64,000 bases of DNA from Heliocidaris erythrogramma (taxonomy: Eukaryota; Echinodermata; Echinoidea; Camarodonta; Echinometridae). Shown here in pieces: positions 1 through 12,700 of the stretch. The stretch's first letter is position 1. Every line of letters begins with the position of its first letter. The stretch lies in contig CM046858.1 of assembly GCA_025617745.1 (NCBI GenBank), forward strand, positions 46,333,697 to 46,397,696. The letters are read 5' to 3'. The notes under the pieces were generated by a model that saw nothing but the letters and a program-made list of their open reading frames with translations, was not told where the DNA came from and did not search any database. The position numbers and the translations under genes were made by a program.

Positions 1-553
1 CATGATCATAAACAGTGTGTTTCAACATTGACATACGGTTGCAGCCACTCACTCATTACTTTTTATATTCCCTTTTTTTTGTGTGTGTTAACCCCCCCCC
101 CCCTAATTTCCAGGGCCGGAGCGGACGATGCCCCTGAAAATTTTCAAGATGTGTACACATTTGTGTTCCTATTCTCACTTTCCATGCAAACTTGAAACTG
201 TTATTATTTTGTTGTTCTCTTGTGACTTTTGTGAGATTTTTTACCCCACGGTCCTCCCCGTCCTATTCCGTCGAGTTATCAGCAACAATAACAACTAGTA
301 TTATTTATGGGTCAAGTAGTTTTCTAAATTATAACACATATATTTCTCAATATAGCAGGTGTCAATATAAGTTTATAATGCGGAAAATATAATATTATTT
401 CAGAAAAAATAATCAACCGTTCTTTGAAAAAAAAAATAACGGGAGACTGAACCGTAAGCTAGATGCGATCTTGATCTAGCTCGGTAAACAAACGAGAAAG
501 CCGTATTTTGGCCTTTGGGTTCGTGTTTTATGTGTGATTTATGAGGTTTTGTT
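1..553. other. 5' flank of the parkin gene
   Basis: AT-rich flank with a poly-C run near 91-104 and no convincing reading frame. In vertebrates PACRG lies head to head with parkin behind a shared promoter; I looked on the minus strand here and saw no PACRG-like coding sequence. No clear TATA box or initiator can be assigned. The sequence just before the ATG (about 430-553) is the likely 5' UTR or core promoter, by position only. Confidence 0.4.
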
Positions 554-775
554 ATGTCAGGAAATATGGATAGGTTCCTGATATCAGTAAAACTAATGCA
601 ACCTCAAAAATGGAGCAAATTCTCTGAAAATCCTTCAACAATGGCTATAAATATCTACCCGACGCAAAGAGGCGGTGAGCTACGGAGTGAAGTTGCTCGC
701 CTCTCGGGGCAGTCTCCCGCTGATATCCGTTTGATCTTCGCTGGGAAATTGATAGATGACGTGCAAACAGTGGAG
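554..775 (+). CDS. PRKN: Parkin exon 1: most of the ubiquitin-like domain
   Basis: Codes for residues 1-74. The segment from [10 protein letters not shown] onward aligns with the human Ubl (ADQLRVIFAGK). It ends in TVE followed by the donor GTAAAG, the same position and phase as human exon 2, which ends after codon 57 (TVQ). The N-terminus is about 17 residues longer than human and has no separate two-codon first exon, so an upstream noncoding exon is possible. Confidence 0.9.
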
Positions 776-3700
776 GTAAAGTCTAAAGAGTCATCCGCAA
801 CGATTATCATTGGTTCCATGGTTCATTTTATTTCCTTCTTTCACAAACATTTGTACATAGGATATCAGATAACTAACATAAATAACAGATTATCATCATG
901 ACAAAATTTGAAGTGCAATATTTAGTCAATATGCAATTACATTGATTAAAAATAAAATTAAGATTTAACTTAAAGTCTTAAGTTAATTTAATTTAAATAA
1001 ACTCTGGCAATCCTAGGTTTTAGCGGTCTAAATTATTTTAGGTTGCTAACTAGGGTTAGGGTTAGGGCATAAACGAGCTGAAGTTAGCAACCTAAAATAA
1101 GTTTAAACCACTAAAACCCAGGGGGTCGTTTCATCAAACCGTCATAACGACAAGATCAGCGACATCTCGACACTGTCGCACAACTTGTCCGCTAAAGTGT
1201 TTCACAAAGCCGTCTTTGCCAAGACCAGCGACAACTTCGCTGACAAGTGACTTGTCGGTACTCCAGACGTGTCATATCTTTTTAGAACGCCATCACAAGC
1301 CAGCTTTTAGTTAGTCTATAGTCTATGGGCTGCAAAAAAATAAATGTAAATTAAGAGAACATTTATTTCCTGATCTCCAAGCACTATCCTTTATCATTCC
1401 TTTACCAGATAGTATTACTAATGTCCGTAGTATAATATTGTACAGACGAACAATATGTTCTTATGGCTTCTTGACCCCCCAACAAGTAAATAAGATTAAT
1501 ATTAAAAATACCCACATCCGTCTACCATAGAATCAGCATCGAAAACGCAACAGTCTGTATATACAGACCCATGTGAACGACGACAATTTATCATGTATGT
1601 ATTTTCGCTTTTTTTTTTGTTTTCACGCAATGCTTTGATATTAATGATATTATAAATACATCTTTAATGAATAAATATTTAAAATTGGGCCATAAGATAT
1701 CTTGATTTAATCATTTTCTCTAAAATGAACACGATTTGGGTCTTCTTTCCGTAATTAGTTAATTACGGTATCCTCTTACCTACAAATCTAGATTCGTACT
1801 TTGCAAAAGCCTCCTCGAGTTTTCTCAATTTTATAAATTCTAAGATGCCATAAGAAACACATTTTTTCATGTAAACGGGATGTTTGTATCACAAGCATTC
1901 ATCTTCGCTGCCATTTTTTACATTTTGGAATAGTTTGGGGAAAACTGAGCCTCAAAATCTGTTTGGGTAATTGACGATAATTCCAATGGACTGTGATATA
2001 GACTATGTTTTTTCGCCAATGAGTAGCGATATCATTGAGTTGTTGTTTATCACGTCTTCGTGAAACAGTTTTTCAGGTCCATGACATTTCCTTAGATCGC
2101 CAACAACAGTTATGACTGTCATGGAGTTGATTTGAGGAAACGACCCCCAGGATCGCCTAAACTCTTGTCATTATCCACTCACACATAATCAGGTTAATAA
2201 TTATAATATTGACGGCCAAAGTCGTTATTATACCCAGCCACCATTAAATCCGCCTGACCAAGTGAATATTTAGTCAAGTTTCTTGTGTTTTTATTATTGA
2301 AATTCTGATCATTTTCAACGGAATAAACGCTATTGTTAATTCATAACTGAAAAAAATATCAGTCAAGAAAGAAGAGCGGGATTCGAACCAGCAACATTGT
2401 AGAACGTGCGGTGTAGAATAAGGATACTTCGACCATGCAGATTTCTTTACAACTAGACCATGAGCAGTTGACGGTACAGTTCGTTGCTCTGAAGGCTTTA
2501 TACCTCCACTCTATAGAAATTCAGTACCTCTTTTCTGCTCACTGTTTTTTCGATATCCTAGGTAGGACTTTTGCCAATTTGAGGATTACTGGGCATATTA
2601 GCTATTATAGCCATATTGACTGGTCTTGAGGGGGACATCGAATATGTTGCCCGAAAATCTTTAAACTTTAAGGGCAACATTTCTGATATTCCCAGAAAGT
2701 AGAGCCAGTTAATATTATTACCCATAAAAAGGCTATATCATGTATATCTTGTATATGCCTATCTTGTAGCAATGACCGACACGTTTGCTTGCCTGTTAGT
2801 CTCTCTTATTTCAGTTTATTCATGCAGGTATGTAATCTGGGCCAAGCAATTGTGACGTTACCGCGCGTATCCATTGTTTAAGCCTACACTTTAACGTGTA
2901 CACAATACTGCGCGTATGCAATTTAATAAAAGCACACTGCCAAGAAAAGGTGGATGTTACTCGGGCTCAATGTTGACCGCACTTTTTGTACACAAAGTGA
3001 ATGGTGAAACCCGGAAGAGGGAACATATCAGGGAATGATGACCGCTAAGAACTAGGTCATTTGCGGACCGCGCAAAATATGAATTTTAATTGCCCTGTAA
3101 AAATACCCCATATAGGTAATAATTATATAATAATGACTGGCCTTGAGGTGGATATCAGAATATATTGCCCACAACAGAATAATATTGCCTCTGAGTCGAA
3201 GACGAGGGCAATATGGTTCTTTAAGGCAATATTTTCGATATTCACCGAAAGTAGAGCCAGTCAATATATGCCTATCTTGTAGCAATTAGAAACACGTCTG
3301 TTTGCCTGTCAGTCCCTCTGATTTCAGGTTATTCATACAGGTACGTAAATTGTTACCGGGCGTATCTATTTTAAGCCTTTGTACACTTAACACGTACACA
3401 ATGATAAAAGCGCACTGACACAAAAGGGTAGAATATGGCAAAATTTTGCCCTCTTTTTTAATATAGTGGTCTATGGGGAAAACCCGGAAGAGGGCAAAAT
3501 GGCAAATATTGCCCGCTCCTGTTATGTATTTGGAGTATAGCGTTCAAAATACGGCTTTTTATTTTGCGGCTAAAATGCCCTACTAAGTAAATGTATTAGA
3601 CATTTAGAGATCTTTGCAATCAATGACAAGGCAGGTTTGTTGATGATTGAAATTCGAACAAAGTAAAAGATGATATATTATGAGGCAAGCACTACCTGTA

Positions 3701-6700
3701 TCCTTTACATGCTGACATTGCTGTATCGGCTGTCAAAGGCAGCCAGGCAGAGAGGCCTCTCTCTTGTCTATTTTGTTCTTTCTTTGTCAGCTGCATTTGC
3801 TACATACTCAGGATATTTGGTACATTATACACATACATAGACTACATGTATAAATGTAGGCCATGGTCAGTAGTGATGAAGATTGAAGGGTCCCATTTTG
3901 CAATTAAACAAATTACTGCACAAAATTATAATATTTATGACATTATTTTTAATAGATCTAGATGTTCAACACTTGTCCAGAAATTACAACTTACGTCATG
4001 ATATTTGCAATTCAAATCAATATTTAGATTAGATTTTTGAAAGAAATATAGCTCTATAACATTCTCAAATTTGTACAATTTGCAGACTTATAGAAGAAAT
4101 TTACACTGGTAAACTATTTCGATACTTGGTACAAGTGATGAATTTATCATGCATTTAATAATTGCTATTAATAAAACAGGAGATGATGTTAGTAAACGAA
4201 GAAGCTTGATGGGAGGAATTTTAATTTGTAAACAAATTTTTAGCCATTTTACTCCCAGTGTTAAAGATCGTATGCTCGATCTGTAATGAAAAACACAAGT
4301 CAGAAAAAATTGGTTCTGACTTGTGTTTTTCATTACAGATCGAGCATACGATCTTTAACACTGGGAGTAAAAATGCCTAAAAATTTGTTTACAAGGAGAT
4401 GATGTTGTTTTTCATCAAGGATCATTTTCATACAGAAGATTACAGCTGTATAGTCAACGCCAGTAAATATAGCTTTAATATTCATACATTTCCAATCCAT
4501 GAATTTCACCCATTCTCTTGTTTCTAATTTTGTTTGTGTGTAGGATCTGAGAATATGTGAGAACACAATGATACATGCTGTTCCTGTTCAGAGGATTCAT
4601 CACTCAGTAAGCAATGACGGACCTGAGACCAAAGGGGATGATGAAATGAAACCTCAATCAATGAATGTTCTTCTTGAATCTAGAATAATGGACCAAGGTT
4701 TGTATTTAGCCGACTACTGAGTACTACTTGTAGCTTTCTTTCTTATTCATGTAATATTTTGAAGGCCTTCCTGTTTTTTTTCTCATTTCTTTTATACAAA
4801 ACTAAACTGTTCTGCAATTTTCTTTGCTAAACATGTAGAGCCAATACTACTAGCGTACAATGGACATTGAAAACAAACAATATCTATAATGGTTTAGTGT
4901 CAAATATTTGCATGGGTTTTATTCTCTATTCCCCTTTCTTCTTCTTCTTCTTAATGCCTCTGAATCTGATTTTTATGCCTCCGCCCACCGAAGGTGGGTG
5001 CCGGAGGCATTATGTTTTCGGGTTGTACGTCCGTACGTGCGTGCGTCCGTGCGTCCGTCCGTCCCACTTCTCGTTACCGCGATATCTGAAGAATCATTTG
5101 AGGTAGGAACCTCAAACTTGGTACTAGTATGTATCCCCATACGAAGATGAACTGATTAGATTTTGGGGTAAGGAGGTCAAAGGTCAGTGGTCACAGAGGT
5201 CAATTTACATGAAATTACATGAAATTACTGGTTTTTAGCCTCGTTACTGCGATATCTCAAGAACCGTTTGAGGTAAGAACTTCAAACTTGGTACTAGTAT
5301 GTATCCCCATACGAAGATGAACTGATTAGATTTTGGGATAAGGAGGTCACAGAGGTCAATTTACATGAAATTACATGAAATTCTTGGTTTTTATCACCGT
5401 TACCGCGATTTCTGAAGAACTGTTTGAGGTAAGGACTTCAAACTTGGTACTACATGTAGTATGTATCCCTTTACGAAGATGAACTGATTAGATTTTGCGG
5501 TAAGGAGGTCAAAGGTCAGTAGTCACAGAGGTCAATTTACATGAAATTACATGAAATTCTTGGTTTTTAGCACCGTTACCGCGATATCTCAAGAACTACA
5601 TGTATCTGAGGTGAGAACTTCAGACTTGGTACCAGTATGTATCCCCATAGAAAGATGAACTGATTAGATTTTGAGGTAAGTAGGTCAGAGGTCACAGAGG
5701 TCAATTTACATGAAATTACATGAAATTACTGGTTTTTAGCCTCGTTACTGCGATATCTCAAGAACCGTTTGAGGTAAGAACTTCAAACTTGGTACTAGTA
5801 TGTATCCCCATACGAAGATGAACTGATTAGATTTTGGGATAAGGAGGTCACAGAGGTCAATTTACATGAAATTACATGAAATTCTTGGTTTTTAGCACCG
5901 TTACCGCGATTTCTGAAGAACTGTTTGAGGTAAGAACTTCAAACTTGGTACCAATATGTATCCCCATAGAAAGAGGAACTGATTAGATTTTGGGGTAGTT
6001 TTACATTGTTATCACCATATCTCAACTAATTTGTATTCATGACTAGGAGGAGATAAGTTGGGTTATAAGGTGTAAGGTCAAATGTCAAAGAGGTCAGTTA
6101 ACATGTAATTAGATGCTTTTATTCTGGTTATCACAATATTTCAAGAACGGTTTGAGCCATCAACTGAATTTAGGCGTAGACATATAGGAGACGCAGTCGC
6201 ATTCATCTTGTTTTTCATATAGGGCCTGTTCTGAATGTGAATGACATTGTAATCATATTGATAATAGGCTTTTGTGATAATATTTATCATGATATGTATA
6301 CATATCTGAACATCTGAGCATGGTTGTATCCCTAAAGTCATGATTAATATCATGAAATCGTAAGAGAGATAGAAAGAAAAGAGAGAGTTATAGATAAGAC
6401 TGACAGAAAGTTCAAACTAACAGATACAATAATTTATATCTGTCATTTTAGATCAGAGATGTCCTGATGTTGATCCAGAGTCATCCCTTCGCCCTAGCTT
6501 CTATGTGTATTGTAAGAGTCATTGTCTTTCTGTCCAGCCAGGGAAGCTTAGAGTATGCTGTAATACCTGCAAGGATCCTGCTTTCATCGTCAAAGAGGTA
6601 ACCATTTATTAGTAAACATGGTCAGGCTGTAACAAACCCTTTCTTGCCTTGGCGCCGTGGATGTATGCTGATAGCATACCAGATCAAACGTCAATATCCA

Positions 6701-9700
6701 TTTAGTGTTTTGTTTTAATTAGCAAGTGAAGTTCATTTAAGTTGAATGTCAATGTCCCAGTGTGGCAAATGTTAAATAGAACCTGGTTGTTCCCCCCATA
6801 TTGTAGGCTTAAAATAGCTTTTCAGAAAATTGTGCAGTGGCATCTTTTTTTTTGGGGGGGGGGGGGGGGGTTAGAATTTTAAATGAGTGTAAATGATAGT
6901 AGTGATGTTTTCTGTGCATTATATTTGTGACTCTGGTGTCCATCATAAAAAAGAGGAACAATAGATAGAGATACATGTACCTATGAAATACTTTGGGATA
7001 TAATTCTAGGCCATTGAAGTTGGTTCAATTTTTATTGAAACTAAATCTCCATTAGATTTTAAAAGACTCTTGTTCTCAGTAATCAGGGAACACCAATCAT
7101 AACCAAAGCACTAATGTGTGCATTGCACTGTTTTTAATAGAATACAGTTTAATTGAAAGATGTCTGGTACTGCAGAATCGGAGAATGGTGTTGAATAGAA
7201 GCATACTGAAGCTTTCCATCTTTTGTATTCATCAGAGAAAACCGTGAGAACGAACAATACAAACAGAAACTAAAGGAAGGAAGCCATATAATTTAAGAAA
7301 AATTGATTTTCTTCACAATATAAGAATGGAGGTTACTGCTGTGACTGATAAATGATTAACAGTTTTTCAAAAAAGGGCAATATCTGCTTGTAATCTGCAC
7401 TCTGTATTGGAATATATTTGGTATTGGAATATATTTGGTTTTGGCAATATTTTTTCACAATCTTCAATTTGAAATCATGCTTTTATGCATGTATGTTTTC
7501 ATCTGCTTTACCTTGATAGGATCCTGTATGCTGGGATGATGTGATTCTCTCTAATAGGATATCAGGAAGCTGCCTTGTACCTGGGTGCCAAGGTCAAAAA
7601 GCTGTAAGAACATCATTCGCTCTTCACATCCTTGAGGCACAAGTGAAAACTGTTTATGATGTCATATATGGGGGGGGGGGGGGGGGGGGGGGGGAGTGAC
7701 ACTACACAAACCATCAAGGTTTTACATCAGGATCTGGGACTACTAGTTTGCTTAACCTGTCAAGTTGAAAAGATTGTGTCGTACAAGGGATTTTCTCTTG
7801 TGTTGCATACAATGGGACATGTGTCTTCAGAAGGTTTATGGTATTTCTCAGTTTATAAATCACAATTTACAGAGTCTTGCTTCTTTTGATACTGGTTTGC
7901 AATGATCATTAGAAAACTGTAGAATTATATTTGTATTAAATCTGTTGACTACTGAACTCGCTCATTCCTATGATACAGGAAACCTCCTTCTCCCATATTC
8001 AAATAGATACCTGAAAAAAAAGTACTTTCAAAATTGCTGTTTATTGTAATTCATACATTGTACTATGATTATATCTATAAATTGTAAGAATATGTTTCTT
8101 TGGTGTTGTCTTTACATAACCATCCAAGACATAAATTGACATTACTGTAATTCAAAGTCTTTTTGGAGTTGAGGATTGTATACTGTTTGATTATGTTTTT
8201 TTTTATTGCTGCCATGACAGGATTTTTTCTTCAAGTGTGCGTCCCATATTTCATCAGTGAATGATCAACTCACAGTTCTTCCTCTCATAAGGACCAATAC
8301 AAGGAGAGTTATCTGCATCACCTGTGCAGATGTGTTGTAAGTGTATCCTGACTAAATTTTTAAATACAAATGTTTAACAGTGAGAACTGAATCTACTACA
8401 TTTTAAAGTTCAAAGTTGAAAGATTATTTCTACATTTTCATAAAAAAACAATATATAAACATGGTGAAATATATATATTAATAAAAAACATTTGAAATGG
8501 ACAACATTTAAGGCGAAGAATAAGCAAGAAAAAATGAATATAGAAAGCAAGACAATAATAGGTATATAAAAATGTGGTGGGATCAAAAGAAGTTAATCCA
8601 AAACTTAAAAGATCGATCTCATTGGAAGTTACCACAGATTATGAATCATAATATGTGAGGGCCATTGCCGGCACCAATTTTCTCTGTCGACATGTCTACA
8701 GTACCTTTATATATACACAAGTGTTTCAATGTTGACATTGTGTCGATGTAAGTAAGTGAATATACCTTGTGATTTTCTTGGCCAATGAAATAGATCATTC
8801 AGTCCATTATACGTAATGTGTCATCGAAAAAGTCATGTATCTTTGCTTGACATGACAGTTGTATTGCATGGCACAAATGCCTGTTAATACTTATATCCTC
8901 ATGAATTAGATTCAGCTTCCTAAATAAATTCAGAATTAACAATTGTATTATAGTTTGTTGTTAGATAATGGTGTGATGCATCATATATTTGTTTTCAAAA
9001 CGATCTTTGTCATCCATTCTTTTTTTTTTCAGAACATCAGTACTAGTCTTCCTGTGTTCAGCATCGCATGTGATGTGTTTAGACTGTTTTAGTCAGTATT
9101 GCAGATTGTGTTTAGATGAGAGGAGATTTATTCAAAGCTCTGAGCTAGGATATACCTTACCATGCCCAGGTGAGTTACAATAAATTTATCAAAATTATTG
9201 TGGGTGGCAGTTTTTGATAATATTGACCTTAGGGGGCGCTATACTAATTAGATGTTTTGAGATAGTTTAGTAACTTAGTGATTTTTCATGAGAGTTGAGA
9301 CATAGTTTATGATATGCAGACTGCCTGGCGTTCGTATTTATAAAATGAGGGTAGACATAGGGTGTGTTTTTTTTAGCTAGTCAATAGTATGAGAGGATTA
9401 AGGATATTCAACTCATAAAATGCTTATTGAAGTTTTGAGTAATCAAGTATCTTGAACTAATATTTGGGAATGTGTCGGCTTCAGCTTCTTTGAGCCAGGC
9501 CTCAGCACATGCTTGATTGTATTTGTGAAGTGAGCTGGTCTGGGGTGTTCTTTAGGCCATGCTTCAGGAATCACGCCATGGGCTTATGATTGGTTGGGGC
9601 TCTGGACTCAAATGTATGTAATAGAAATATACTGGGTGTATTTAAGCAAATTCCACAGTTGGTGTCTGTGCCACTTTTAATATTTAATCACATATAAAAT

Positions 9701-12700
9701 GGTGTTGTTAGCTTTCCAGCCTCCAAAGAACTTATATCTTTTTACTCTTAGATTTGAAAGCCAAGGAAGTTGGGGAAACTTTAGTTTGAGCATTCATGTT
9801 TTAAGTCTTTTGTTCCATTTGTCTTGCCTATTCAGCTGGTTGTGAAGATTCCCTCATCAAAGACACACATCATTTCCTAGTGTTGGGAAAGGATCAGGTA
9901 TGTTAGTTCCAATTTAAAATGGAAAACAAAAATTAAATGAAAGTGAATGATAGTATAATGTAGGCCGATGTATGATCCATATGATTAACACTTTTGTGTG
10001 CACTAGATGTCATATCCTGAATGACAACATTGCCATTCATTCATTCAATTGTGATACAATTTCAACTTTTACATGTTCATGAATGGCAATAGTTCAAAGA
10101 GTAGTAGAACATGAGTTTACATCTGTGCTTTTGATTATCATTGTCTTTAAAGCCATCATCTTTATTTTTTATCCAACCATTTGTTATCTTTCCTCTTTTA
10201 TTAAATTAAAGATTAGATTAATACTGTATATAGCATTGTAAAATGTTCTGTGTGTTTGTTGTGTGTACACACCTTGCCAAAGTCTACCTGAAGTCTTATG
10301 TGTTACAATCCTTACCCCCTTCTCTCCATTATGTAACAGTATGCCCGATATAAAAGATTTGGAACTGAGGAGTATCTTCTGAGTGAGGGTGGGGTCCTAT
10401 GCCCCTCCCCAGGTTGTGGGGCCGGTATTCTACTGGAGTCTGATGAGAGGAGAGTTGAATGTCTGCAGGAGGAGGGCTTTGGTTGTGGGGTGAGAGTTTC
10501 AGTTCATCTTTGTTTCTTTGTTTTGTTCAAGGCTTTCCTGTTCACCCATTAGCTACAAATATTTCCTTCCAATGTCATAGTATTTTTGTTCCGTTGATCC
10601 CCTCGTTCCATTATCGTGTGATCACAATATGTAAATAATAAAAAATTAAAGCTAACAGAATTTTTTTTTTCACACATTGAAATATATTAGCACTGCTTTC
10701 ACACTCTCAGTGGTATCTGTTTTCATAAATTTTGTAAAAATAAAAAAAATAGTTCTAATTTGAATCATTATTAATTAAATAATCCAATTAAAAAAAAAAT
10801 TACTTTGGACTTCCTTAAAATTCAAAATCACCAAGGTCAATTATTTAGAATACATTTTGGCATTGTGATGAAAACTGTCCTAGACTACTGTAGATACATA
10901 TGGAGCCTCCCTGGAGCCTCCTAGGTGCATACTGTACACATTTTAATGTCACATATCAAACTCCGTTAACAAAAAATCAGTGTCGCATCATACATTGTAA
11001 ATGAATACATGAATAATATCTAGGTGAAAATTGATACAAGAGAGCATCGAAAATATTTCCCTATGGGTCAATAAATGAATAATATTTTGAGGTTAATTCC
11101 CCATTAATGTAACATATCAATATCAATACATTGTAAATGAATAAATGAATAATATGACCCATAGGGAGATATTTTCGATCCTCTCTTGTATCAGTTTTCA
11201 CCAAGATCATGTACAAGAGAACATCATGACGATTACCTTGGGACCATGAAAATTATTACTGGTATATTTTTTTTTTTTTTATCAGGATACGAAAACAAAA
11301 GAATGTAAAGAGCTGAGACCAGCAGATTTACCTTAATGTTGCTTGTATATCACTAACACAAAGGAAGGCCTTATGTGCTTAAAGATAAAGTTGAATTCTG
11401 GTCATGCGATTTCATGTGAAAGAATCTCTCTCAAAGCAATTGGGAAAGGTTGATCATGTATACATAAGAATTGATGTATACTGTGAGGTTTTAGAATCAT
11501 CAAATTGATAAGAAATTGACCCAATCTTGGCTATTTTGCTGAAAAGCATATATCCACTACACCACAGCGCATCCGCAATTAATTCTTATTGAATGGTAAT
11601 GAGGTGGGACACTACATCGCGCAGGCGCGGCGGTTCACTGTTGCTATACAGTATCAATCCTGTTTGAATATGAGGACATTTACACTGTGATGTTCTTTCA
11701 AACTGACATAAAAGGAATGAGAAAGCTCACAAATTAATTTTCACTTTTACCAGAAGTCAACCTTCTCTTTAAGTTAAAGAAAAAGTTGTAAGAGATACAT
11801 GTAGGTGAAGACAGGAATTCAACATGTTTGCCTGGTACATGGAATGTATGCTATTTTAAAAGGGTTTGTATGCTATATCAGGACCTTGTCTTATAAAGAG
11901 TTGTAATTGATTGCAATCTATACTTAAGAGATAGGAGACTATGAATTAGTGATTGATTGGATCATTGGGGGACTTATGATTGATTTGGATCAATCACAAA
12001 TCGTTATAAGACAAGTTTCAGAGCTCGTTATAATGAGGTGCCACTGTACATGTAAATTAACACCAATTTCATTTTATATACATGTAATTCAAGTCATAAA
12101 TCAACTTGAAACTATTCATTATTTCCATTCAAGTTTGTCTTCTGTCGGAACTGCCATGAAGCCTACCACGAAGGGGAGTGTGGACAGAGGAGGGAAGAGC
12201 CCCAAGGTCATAGGGCAATGGGGTCAGAGGTCAATGTTGAGAGAGAGAGGCAAGCGAGATGGGAGAATGAGGAGAGTCAGAAGACCATAACAGAGACCAG
12301 CAAACCATGTCCAAACTGTAAAGTACCTGTGGAGAGAAATGGTGGGTGGATTTACATTGATGATGCACAACAGCTCTGGGGAGCATTTCATCAAGTGTTT
12401 TGTCAGTGATTTTTACCGACAACTGTTATAAGCTACTGAAATCCTTGCATCTGATTGGTTGAGAACAAATTTGTCGGTAAAAATCACTGACAAAACACTT
12501 GATGAAGCGCTCCCCTGTAGTTCAAGTCTACCAATCACCTAAAAAAATTAATTGTGTACAGCTGGAAGCTACAAAATCAAACACAAAAAAATTTACCTAG
12601 CATACTATGGGTTAACAGATAACATAAGGATAACATAGCAATGTTTGCATAGAACCTAACTGAGACTTGGGTTCCCTATTCTTTGTGAGTGCGTACAGGG

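Noticed and set aside
1-553. A divergent PACRG gene sharing the parkin promoter
   Set aside because: No PACRG-like coding sequence on the minus strand; it may lie outside the window.
1052-1068. A telomere or chromosome end
   Set aside because: Only three units, inside a hairpin within an intron.
4867-5150. Two overlapping small proteins at the array header
   Set aside because: They read the hairpin header of a dispersed repeat, and the frame is not kept in the copy at 24674.
7656-7889. Glycine-rich small protein
   Set aside because: The glycines come from the 24-base poly-G tract inside a parkin intron.
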